NCBI GenBank assembly: GCA_041484525.1
Contig: JBGPHT010000057.1
Location: 1-44,396 of the forward strand
Direction of reading: 5' to 3'
Origin: JBGPHT01 sp041484525
GTDB lineage: Bacteria > Acidobacteriota > Terriglobia > Bryobacterales > Bryobacteraceae
Length of the DNA: 44,396 bases
Shown: in pieces, positions 22,818 through 30,149 of the stretch
Numbering within the stretch: position 1 is the first letter of the stretch
Layout: each line of letters begins with the position of its first letter
The notes under the pieces: generated by a model
Seen by the model: only the letters and a program-made list of their open reading frames with translations
Databases searched by the model: none
What the model was told of the DNA's origin: nothing
Made by a program: the position numbers and the translations under genes

Positions 22818-24935
22818 ATGCCTACGAAAACCCGGCGGGATGTTCTGGCCATGGCTGCGATGGGCGCTCTCCTGCGCAGGCATGCCGGCGCTCAGCAGGG
22901 CGCTCCTTCCATCATGTATCGCGACTATTCGCGCTGCCTCCCGGATTACCTGCGCGATTTGGCGGAGCGCGCCTATCAGTCCCGGAACCGCGCGATCTCC
23001 AGTCTGACCACGCTGGCGGCGATCCAGCAAAGGCAGCGGTGGGTTACCGAAACGTTCTGGAACCTTGTGGGAGGGATGCCAGAGCGTACTCCCCTCAACG
23101 CCCGCACCGTGGGCTCGTTCGAGCGGCCGGCTTATCGCGTCGAGAAAGTCGTCTACGAGAGCCAGCCGAATTTTCACGTCTCCGGGACTCTGTACATCCC
23201 CACCGTGGGCCGTCCGCCGTTTCCGGGAGTGTTATACCAGATGGGCCACACCACCAACGGAAAGGGTGACGGCACCTATCAACTCTGCTGCCAGACCCTG
23301 GCATGCCTCGGCTATCTGGTGCTCGGTTTCGACCCGATGGGCCAGGGCGAACGCACTTACTATCCGGGCCGCGTGCCTTCCCGCAGCCGTCTCGGCGCGG
23401 ATGAGGAGCACACCTACCCTGGCCGCCAGATGCTGCTCAAAGGCATCACCAGTACCTGGCTGCAGACGTGGGATTCGGTGCGCAGCCTGGACTATCTGGC
23501 GTCGCATCCCCTGGTCGATCCCAAACGGCTCGCTTCGACCGGGCAATCCGGCGGCGGCACCAACACCATGCTGCTGGCCGCCGTCGACGACCGGCTCGCG
23601 GCGGCGGTAGTCTCCTGTGGCAATACCGAAAACGTCGCCTGTGCGAATTTCAATCCGCCTGGCTCGACCGACGATGGAGAACAGAACCTGGTCGCTTCCG
23701 CGCCGGTCGGCTTCGACCGCTGGGATCTGCTCTATCCGATCGCGCCCAAGCCCCTGCTGGTCATGGTGAGCGAGCGCGACTTCTTTGGCACCTATTCGCC
23801 GAATTACCTCACTAGCGGAACCGAAGAGTTTCAAAAACTGCAGCGCGTCTACCGCACGCTCGGCCACGTTGACCGGATCTCCTGGTTCGGCACGCCGCTT
23901 CCCCATGGGTTCAGTTTCGACCTCCGCATGCAGATGTACAATTGGTTCGCGCGCTGGCTGAAGGGTGAGTCCCAACCGGTCGCCGAGGAGCCTGTCATCC
24001 AGGCGGAAAAGGAAGAGACGCTGTTCGTATCGGCCAACGGGAGCGTCGTACAGTCGTTCCACGGAGAGACGCCGTTCACGCTCAACCGGAAGCGAAGTCT
24101 GTCGAAGACACCGGCAGACCTGGCCCGGTTGCTGGGCGTCGATCGCTCCGCCGCCGGCGCGAGCATCACAACAGTAGGCCGCGCGTCGTTCCACCAGACC
24201 CTGGTCGAAGCCGTAGAGTTCCCCGCCGCACCAAAAGTGTGGGTGCCCGCCTGGCTGTACCAGCCCAAGGCCAGTGACCCTTCGAAACCGCTGACGATCG
24301 TGCTGGAGCCGGGCGGCCGGAATGCGTGGCACGAATCCGAACTCTATAACCGGATGGCGGCGGAGGGCTGCGTCGTCTGCGCGGCGGACCTGCGCGGTAT
24401 CGGGGACATGACGCCCGAGTTTAGCCGTGGGGCCGCACGCCACGCCAGACCGCATAATAGCGAGGAGGATTACGCGTGGTCGGCACTCGTCCTCGGAAAG
24501 CCGCTTGCGGGGCAGCGCGTCACCGATATTCTATCCATCGTGCGGGGACTGCGATCGCGCCCGGAGTTCGCGCGCCGGCGCGTCGTCATCGCAGCTCGTG
24601 GCGTGCTTACCGTACCCGCGCAGTTTGCCGCCGCTCTGGAACCCGCGATCGACAGCCTGTACCTGGCGGACGGTCTGATTTCGTTCCGGTCCATTGTCGA
24701 AACGGAAGTGTATAAATACCCCTTAGGCAATTTCGTCCCGAACCTGCTCGCCCAAACCGACCTGCCGGAGTTGACCGCGTCGCTTACGCCACGTCGAGTG
24801 ACGCTCGCCGGAGCCATCGACGGAGCCGGCAATCGGCTGTCGGCAGAGGCGGTACGGGCGGAGTTCCCCTCGGCGTCGAACATTCGAATCCTGCAGGAGC
24901 CCGCATGGAGCCCATCCGACATTCTCTCGGCTTAA
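22818..24935 (+). CDS. Exported two-domain alpha/beta hydrolase (acetyl xylan esterase-like)
   Basis: The 705-residue protein starts with a Tat-like signal (KTRRDVLAMAAMGALL). The first alpha/beta-hydrolase domain (about 95-400) has HVSGTLYIP, the DPMGQGER loop and the nucleophile elbow TGQSGGG with Ser244. LVMVSERDFFG probably supplies the acid and LPHGF the histidine. This looks like the acetyl xylan esterase/dienelactone hydrolase group. A second hydrolase-like half (about 430-705) has VWVPAWLYQP and ADLRGIGDM, but its elbow reads IAARGVL with no serine, so it is probably not catalytic. GGAGGA lies upstream of ATG 22818. It would remove acyl groups from a glycan. Confidence 0.8.
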   Translation: MPTKTRRDVLAMAAMGALLRRHAGAQQGAPSIMYRDYSRCLPDYLRDLAERAYQSRNRAISSLTTLAAIQQRQRWVTETFWNLVGGMPERTPLNARTVGSFERPAYRVEKVVYESQPNFHVSGTLYIPTVGRPPFPGVLYQMGHTTNGKGDGTYQLCCQTLACLGYLVLGFDPMGQGERTYYPGRVPSRSRLGADEEHTYPGRQMLLKGITSTWLQTWDSVRSLDYLASHPLVDPKRLASTGQSGGGTNTMLLAAVDDRLAAAVVSCGNTENVACANFNPPGSTDDGEQNLVASAPVGFDRWDLLYPIAPKPLLVMVSERDFFGTYSPNYLTSGTEEFQKLQRVYRTLGHVDRISWFGTPLPHGFSFDLRMQMYNWFARWLKGESQPVAEEPVIQAEKEETLFVSANGSVVQSFHGETPFTLNRKRSLSKTPADLARLLGVDRSAAGASITTVGRASFHQTLVEAVEFPAAPKVWVPAWLYQPKASDPSKPLTIVLEPGGRNAWHESELYNRMAAEGCVVCAADLRGIGDMTPEFSRGAARHARPHNSEEDYAWSALVLGKPLAGQRVTDILSIVRGLRSRPEFARRRVVIAARGVLTVPAQFAAALEPAIDSLYLADGLISFRSIVETEVYKYPLGNFVPNLLAQTDLPELTASLTPRRVTLAGAIDGAGNRLSAEAVRAEFPSASNIRILQEPAWSPSDILSA

Positions 24936-26440
24936 AGGCCGTCAGCGCTCTGCTCGTCCTTGCCGGAGGCACTTACGGCATGGACCGTCCGCAACCGGCC
25001 AAACCGGAGAAAGAGGTCGCCGTTACGCTAGTCGGCCGTGCGGAGAACCTCGGGAGCGAGGTCGTCAACTTCGGTCTGCCGCTCCCGCCCGGGTTCCTTC
25101 GCGATGCCAGTCTGGTCCGCATCTACGGCACTCGGGGCACGGAGATCGAAGCTGCCGTGCGTTCGCTCGAACCCTGGAGGATCGACGGAAAGGACGGAAC
25201 GATCCGTTCGATTCAGATTCAATTCCAGGCGGATTTTCGACGCGAGAAGACGCAGCAGGTAAGAGTGGTCTTCGGGAAAGCGCGGGGCAAGAATGGCAAA
25301 CGATTTGTCCCTGTAGCAGACACGCTCATCCAGCCGGACGGCTTGAAGGGCCCGCGCGTCCTCGCCATCCTGCCGGCCAAATGGCTCTGCGATTCCTGGG
25401 TGGTGGGGCCGCAAGTTCCGGCGGCCCGCTCCGGTCCCTACTCGTTTTACGATCGCTTCGTGGAGAAGAGTTTCCCTGGATCGCTTCAGTACATCGACAG
25501 TCCGGTGTTCGACAATTGGCTCTTTGACCGCACTACCAGTTGGTACAAGATGTACGTTCGCTCGGGCGACAGGAAATTCATCGAAGCGGCGTACCATGGG
25601 GCTCATTTCGTCAGGACTCACACCAAGCTGGATGGTCCGGATGCCGGCATGTTCGTTCCCAAAGGGAGCGCCGACCTCAAATACGTGTATCCCCGCGCCA
25701 TGCACATCCACTATCTCCTCACCGGCGAGGAGCGTGCCCGCGAGGCCGGAACGATCATGGCAAGACTCATTCTCAATAAGTGGGATCCGGTCTACAACCG
25801 CGGCTTCTGGACCCCTCGCCATGAAGGCTACGGGTTATTGGGAGTTGTTCATGGCTGGGAACTGACGGGCGATCCGGCCTACTGGAAAAAAGCGATCGCC
25901 TACGCGGACGCGCTGTCTCAGCACCAGGCACAACCTCCGGACGGACGTCCGCCAGACGGCTCGTTTCGCCAGAATTGGGAAAAATACGACCCGAGTGAAG
26001 CGAAATTCAAAGGGGCCACCTCAGCTTGGATGATGGCAATTCTCCTGGACCCCCTATTCCATTGCTGGACGCTCACCGGCGACGATCGCATTCCTGCGAT
26101 GGTGACCAAGTGGTGCGACTTCCTCGATCGCCAGGGACTGCAGCCGGATGGCAGGAGCGCCTACTACGTCATCAATTGCTTTGCCGGAGATCCCGGCGAA
26201 TTGCCTTCGACCGTGCAAGGGGACATGACCCGGCACAACACCGAGATGTCTTTCCAGTTTGCCATGGGAGTTTATTTCAGTCAGGATCCGGCCCGCAAGC
26301 TGGTTTACCAGAAGCGCATCGAGTCGCTGTTTGGCGCCGTTCAGGACAAGGATCTGAACCAGACGGCGCGGGCGTTTAACTGGGCCTTCCAAGCTTCCAG
26401 CCAGCTTGTATATTTCCTGGGGCATCCTTCGGTACAGTGA
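24905..26440 (+). CDS. Exported RIFT-barrel/(alpha/alpha)-toroid protein, exolyase-like
   Basis: The 511-residue protein has a signal peptide (about 1-25). An N-terminal beta domain follows (VNFGLPLPPGFLRDAS, IQIQFQADFRREKTQQVRVVFG) of the RIFT-barrel type found before rhamnogalacturonan exolyase (PcRGLX/YetA)-like catalytic parts. The rest is helical and aromatic-rich (SWYKMYVRSGD, RAMHIHYLLTGEE, RHEGYGLLGVVHGWELTGD, AFNWAFQASSQLVYFLGHP), like an (alpha/alpha)n toroid of polysaccharide lyases or glycoside hydrolases. It overlaps the esterase gene by 31 bases. The fold assignment is moderate and the lyase activity unproven; it could also be a glycosidase. Confidence 0.65.
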   Translation: MEPIRHSLGLKAVSALLVLAGGTYGMDRPQPAKPEKEVAVTLVGRAENLGSEVVNFGLPLPPGFLRDASLVRIYGTRGTEIEAAVRSLEPWRIDGKDGTIRSIQIQFQADFRREKTQQVRVVFGKARGKNGKRFVPVADTLIQPDGLKGPRVLAILPAKWLCDSWVVGPQVPAARSGPYSFYDRFVEKSFPGSLQYIDSPVFDNWLFDRTTSWYKMYVRSGDRKFIEAAYHGAHFVRTHTKLDGPDAGMFVPKGSADLKYVYPRAMHIHYLLTGEERAREAGTIMARLILNKWDPVYNRGFWTPRHEGYGLLGVVHGWELTGDPAYWKKAIAYADALSQHQAQPPDGRPPDGSFRQNWEKYDPSEAKFKGATSAWMMAILLDPLFHCWTLTGDDRIPAMVTKWCDFLDRQGLQPDGRSAYYVINCFAGDPGELPSTVQGDMTRHNTEMSFQFAMGVYFSQDPARKLVYQKRIESLFGAVQDKDLNQTARAFNWAFQASSQLVYFLGHPSVQ

Positions 26441-26455
26441 AGCACGGCAGGCCAA

Positions 26456-27748
26456 TTGAGCACCGCGACTCTTCCTCGCAGACGCACCATTCCGAACCTC
26501 CGCTGGTGGATCGGCGGATTGCTCTTCGCCTCCACAGTCATCAACTACATTGACCGGCAGACGCTCAGCGTGCTGGCTCCCCATCTGAAGGTCCAGTTCT
26601 CTTGGAACAATTCGGATTGGGCCCTGATCGTCGTCTCTTTCCGCGTTGCCTACGCGCTGATGCAGACGGTCGCGGGACGCGTACTCGACTGGCTCGGGAC
26701 GCGGCGCGGGCTTCTGTTGACGGTGAGTTGGTATTCCGTGGCCGCTGCTATTACCTCCCTGGCGGTGGGCCTCAGGAGTTTCATGTTCTTCCGGTTCTTG
26801 CTGGGCTGCGGAGAAGCTGCCAACTGGCCGGGCGCGACCAAAACAGTTTCCGAGTGGTTCCCCAAGGCGGAACGCGGATGGGCGGTGGCGCTATTCGATA
26901 GCGGATCCGCGGTGGGTGCGGCAGTCGCGCCATTTCTGGTGTTTGGGATTTACCGGACCTTCGGAACCTGGCGGCCGGTGTTCCTCTTGACGGCCGTGCT
27001 GGGGTTGATCTGGGTGCTGGTTTGGAAGGCATTCTACCAGCCTCCGGAAAAGCATCCGAACCTGGGAACGGAGGAACGCGCCATGCTTCTGCAGGCGCGC
27101 GAGGACGAGCAACGAGTGGAGGCGCACGTGCTAGCCTCGGACGGAAATCGTCCCGCCTCCGGGCGGCAACTGTTAAGCCTGAAAGAGACCTGGGGCATCG
27201 TGCTGGGCAAGGCGCTTACCGACCCCGTCTGGTTCTTCATCACGGACTGGTTCGCCATTTACCTGGTCTCCAAAGGCTTCACGCTGGAAAACACGGTGCT
27301 CGGCTTCTGGGTCCCGTTCCTGGCGGCGGATTTCGGCAACTTTTTTGGCGGTGGCCTGTCGAGCTACCTCATCCAACGCGGCTGGCCGGTTTTGAAAGCG
27401 CGCAAGTTCGTCATCCTGATCTGCGGCCTCGGCATGACGCTGCTGATTCCGGCCGTCGCCGTGTCTTCGTTCGCCGCGATCGTCTCGCTGTTCGCGATCT
27501 CGACGTTCTCTTACTCGGCATGGTCCACCATGGCGCTGGCGCTGCCGTCGGATTTGTACCCCAGCGCATCGGTGGCCTCGGTGAGTGGGATGAGCGGCAC
27601 CGGCGCCGGCATCGGGACCATTCTCTCCACGCTCCTGATCGGACACGTCGCCGACAAATATTCGTTCGCGCCAATCCTGGTGGTGGCCAGCCTGGTGCCG
27701 TTGGTGGCCACGGCGCTGGTCTTCCTTTTGATCCGGAAGAAGAACTGA
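26456..27748 (+). CDS. MFS transporter, hexuronate/sugar-acid type
   Basis: The 430-residue membrane protein has about 12 transmembrane segments. It matches the anion:cation symporter branch of hexuronate and galactonate carriers (ExuT/DgoT-like): WWIGGLLFASTVINYIDRQT, then FRVAYALMQTVAGRVLDWLGTRRG, the GCGEAANWPGATKTVSEWFP stretch, and FDSGSAVGAAVAPF. These carriers bring sugar acids in with protons. I use the TTG start at 26456, which lies 15 bases after the stop of the previous gene and keeps a short basic N-terminus; the ribosome site is weak, so translation may be coupled. It suggests that the locus yields uronates or aldonates. Confidence 0.88.
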   Translation: MSTATLPRRRTIPNLRWWIGGLLFASTVINYIDRQTLSVLAPHLKVQFSWNNSDWALIVVSFRVAYALMQTVAGRVLDWLGTRRGLLLTVSWYSVAAAITSLAVGLRSFMFFRFLLGCGEAANWPGATKTVSEWFPKAERGWAVALFDSGSAVGAAVAPFLVFGIYRTFGTWRPVFLLTAVLGLIWVLVWKAFYQPPEKHPNLGTEERAMLLQAREDEQRVEAHVLASDGNRPASGRQLLSLKETWGIVLGKALTDPVWFFITDWFAIYLVSKGFTLENTVLGFWVPFLAADFGNFFGGGLSSYLIQRGWPVLKARKFVILICGLGMTLLIPAVAVSSFAAIVSLFAISTFSYSAWSTMALALPSDLYPSASVASVSGMSGTGAGIGTILSTLLIGHVADKYSFAPILVVASLVPLVATALVFLLIRKKN

Positions 27749-27759
27749 CATAAAACGAT

Positions 27760-29145
27760 ATGGCAAGAGAATTCGACCTGACACCGAAGCGAGTCCCGCG
27801 GGTGGAGACGCAGTTTCGCAGGATTGTGACGGAGTTCGCCGTACCCGAATCCATCCCGATTCTCCAGAGACTGCAGACTTATGAGCCCGTGGCTATGCGC
27901 GGACAGCCGCCCGTCGTCTGGGACCACGCCGAGGGCTTTCAGGTATACGACGCGTGGGGCAACCAGTGGATCGACTGGTCGTCAGGCGTGCTGATTGCGA
28001 ACGCGGGCCATGGGCGCAAGGAGATCGCCGATGCCATCGTGCGCCAGACATCCAGCAGGCTTCTCACCAACTACTGCTTCCCGAGCGAGATCCGGTCGCG
28101 GCTGGTCGAGCGGTTGGCCACGTTGCTGCCGGAACCGCTGAAGAAAATCTTTCTGCTGACCACAGGTTCGGAAACAGTAGAGTGCGCGATCAAGCTGTGC
28201 CGCAGCCATGGCGCCAGAGTTGGAGGACGCAGCAAGCACGTCATCGTGTCCCACGACAAATCGTTCCACGGACGCACGTTGGGATCGCAGCAAGCCGGCG
28301 GCATCCCGGCACTCAAGGAATGGATCGTAAACGTGGATCCGGGTTTCGTGCAAATCCCTTTTCCGGATGGATATCGCACCGCGGACAATTCGTTTGCAGG
28401 TTTCGAACGCGCGCTGCGCGAGCACAACGTGGAACCGCGGGATGTGGCGGGCGTGATCCTCGAAACCTACCAGGGTGGCAGCGCCGCCTTCGCGCCCGTG
28501 GAATACATGCAGTCGCTGCGGCAATGGTGCACCGGCCGCAAGGCGCTGCTGGTGTGCGATGAAGTGCAGGCCGGCTTTGGGCGCACGGGAACGCTGTGGG
28601 GATTTGAGCAGTACGGCTTGGTTCCGGACCTGGCGCTATTCGGAAAGGGCATGGCCAGTTCGCTGCCGATCTCCGCTGTGGCAGGGCGGCCGGACGTGAT
28701 GGACGTGCACCCCGCGGGCAGCATGACCTCGACCCACACAGGGAATCCCGTTTGCTGTGCGGCGGCGCTGGCATCGATCGAACTGGTCGTCTCCGAGGAC
28801 CTCGCTGGAAACGCCCGCCGCATGGGGACCATTTTGCACGAGCGGCTACGCGGGCTGCGAGCGCAGTTCCCGCAGATTGGCAGCGTGGACGGCAAAGGAC
28901 TGGTGGCCGGGGTCGCGTGCGTGACGCCGGGCACGCAAACTCCGGACGGCGAACTGGCCTGGCAAGTAGTGGAGCGCTGCGTCGAGAAGGGCGTGCTGAT
29001 GTTCAGCCCCGTCGGTTTCGGCGGCGGCACGATCAAGATCTCGCCTCCGCTGGTGATCCACGAGGCCGCCATTCGGGAAAGCGTCGCGGTACTGGAAGAG
29101 GCTTTCGGCGAGATTGTCCGCCAGCGCGCCGGGGCATCGTCATGA
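27760..29145 (+). CDS. Class III PLP-dependent aminotransferase
   Basis: The 461-residue enzyme is a complete fold-type I class III aminotransferase. LTTGSETVECAIKLCRSHG binds the cofactor phosphate, followed by HDKSFHGRTLGS. DEVQAGFGRTGTLWGFE contains the aspartate that contacts the pyridine nitrogen. FGKGMASSLPISAVAG has the Schiff-base lysine, and THTGNPVCCAAALASIE follows. It is close in form to 4-aminobutyrate or omega-amino acid transaminases. It is the last gene of the rightward run, 11 bases after the transporter gene, so it may act on an amino-sugar acid or keto acid taken up by it. The substrate is inferred only from context. Confidence 0.88.
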   Translation: MAREFDLTPKRVPRVETQFRRIVTEFAVPESIPILQRLQTYEPVAMRGQPPVVWDHAEGFQVYDAWGNQWIDWSSGVLIANAGHGRKEIADAIVRQTSSRLLTNYCFPSEIRSRLVERLATLLPEPLKKIFLLTTGSETVECAIKLCRSHGARVGGRSKHVIVSHDKSFHGRTLGSQQAGGIPALKEWIVNVDPGFVQIPFPDGYRTADNSFAGFERALREHNVEPRDVAGVILETYQGGSAAFAPVEYMQSLRQWCTGRKALLVCDEVQAGFGRTGTLWGFEQYGLVPDLALFGKGMASSLPISAVAGRPDVMDVHPAGSMTSTHTGNPVCCAAALASIELVVSEDLAGNARRMGTILHERLRGLRAQFPQIGSVDGKGLVAGVACVTPGTQTPDGELAWQVVERCVEKGVLMFSPVGFGGGTIKISPPLVIHEAAIRESVAVLEEAFGEIVRQRAGASS

Positions 29146-29184
29146 ACCCCGAGGGGCAGGCGAATCGCCCACCTCCGAGTCACA
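29146..29184. terminator. Short convergent gap with a small hairpin
   Basis: The gap between the convergent aminotransferase and copper-operon genes holds GGCG-AAT-CGCC (29159-29169) and CCCCGAGGGG (29147-29156). No T-run follows. A weak two-way terminator is possible but not shown. Confidence 0.2.
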
Positions 29185-29508
29185 CTACTTCGCGGCGGCG
29201 ATCTTATCGACTTTGATGATTTTCGTCTTCTCGTCCAGCGTGCCGGTGACGTTCACTTTCTTGGCGGCGAACTTCTCGGGCGTCTTCTGGTCGCTCAACT
29301 CCCAGGCATCCTTGCCGTCGAAGAGCACGTACTTGCCGCCCATCCCTTTCACGCACTCGGTGACGCACTTGGCGTCCGTGCCCATCTTCATGTCCTTGTG
29401 ATCGGCCTTGTCGCACATGCTATCGGTGATGATGCCGGTGAAGGTCTTGGGGTCGGCCGCGAAGGTCAGGGCCGCGGCGGCGATGGTGATTGCAATTAGC
29501 TTCTTCAT
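29185..29508 (-). CDS. Small exported Cys/Met-rich protein, DUF5818-like
   Basis: The 107-residue protein has a signal peptide (KKLIAITIAAAALTFAADP). A small beta-rich domain follows, with C32, H37, M40, M42, C48, C52 and M56 clustered at its start. The end (YVLFDGKDAWELSDQ, VNVTGTLDEKTKIIKV) is typical of OB-like secreted proteins common in Acidobacteria. I chose ATG 29508, which overlaps the stop of the preceding gene as ATGA. The frame itself extends upstream to 29982, but that part is antisense text. As last gene of the copper-efflux operon, its Cys/Met/His cluster fits periplasmic Cu(I) binding. That role is inference. Confidence 0.8.
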   Translation of the reverse strand: MKKLIAITIAAAALTFAADPKTFTGIITDSMCDKADHKDMKMGTDAKCVTECVKGMGGKYVLFDGKDAWELSDQKTPEKFAAKKVNVTGTLDEKTKIIKVDKIAAAK

Positions 29509-30149
29509 TGGATTTTTCCGTTTTTCCTTTCGATGTCGAGCCAGAGCTGGTTGTATCTGGCTTCGGTGATGCGCTGCTTCAACTGAAAATTGAACTCTTG
29601 CTGGATTGTCGCGACCGTCAACTGGAACGGACTGGCGCTGCTGATGTGGTCGATATCGGTGTAGCGCCAGGTGCGGGAATCGCCCTCGGCGGAGTAGACG
29701 ACGGTTTCGTTCGTGACCAGCAGGGTGCCTTGCGAGCCGATCAGGGGGCGTAGACGTTTTGCGGGGACCGACCAGATGGGCTGACGATCCTCCTGCTCCA
29801 CATTGGCGACGAAGCGTTGGTCGAGCGCGGCGCTCCAGAGACGGTACAGGTCGCCCGCGGGGACGTGGCCGGTGAATTCGTAGGCGCGGTCGGCGCCCAG
29901 GCGGAGTTTGCTGTCCTGGTAGGTCAAGATGTGAATGCTTCCGGCACCCAGTTTCAATTGCTGGATATCTCCATAGTTCCACTTCCAGGCATGCCCCTTC
30001 AAGCCAGCGAATGCGATTCCCGTGCTGTCCACCGTCATCACGCCGTTACAACCTTTACGCAAGTGCTCGTGGCGGACCGTGAACTCCGCCGCCTGGACGC
30101 TGGCGGCGAGCGCCAGGATCAGGCCTGCTGCTGTTTTACCGAATGCCAT
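29505..30149 (-). CDS. Exported protein with two PH-like repeats
   Basis: The 214-residue protein has a signal peptide (MAFGKTAAGLILALAASVQA). I chose ATG 30149 because GAGG lies seven bases upstream; ATG 30155 in frame is too close to it. The mature part contains two copies of one pattern. GVMTVDSTGIAFAG...WKWNYGDIQQLKL...IHILTY...DLYRLW is repeated as GTLLVTNETVVYSA...WRYTDIDHISS...LTVATI...RYNQLW. This is how a PH-like domain (strand pairs, Y-x-D-I, closing helix) would look, so an internal duplication is likely. The start lies inside the 3' end of cusA (overlap 31 bases). I know no function; the place suggests a part in copper handling or assembly of the efflux complex. Confidence 0.75.
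   Translation of the reverse strand: MAFGKTAAGLILALAASVQAAEFTVRHEHLRKGCNGVMTVDSTGIAFAGLKGHAWKWNYGDIQQLKLGAGSIHILTYQDSKLRLGADRAYEFTGHVPAGDLYRLWSAALDQRFVANVEQEDRQPIWSVPAKRLRPLIGSQGTLLVTNETVVYSAEGDSRTWRYTDIDHISSASPFQLTVATIQQEFNFQLKQRITEARYNQLWLDIERKNGKIQ

Noticed and set aside
29509..29982. Upstream extension of the small Cys/Met-rich protein
   Set aside because: The extra 158 codons are antisense-like, out of frame text of the PH-like gene. A signal peptide begins at ATG 29508.
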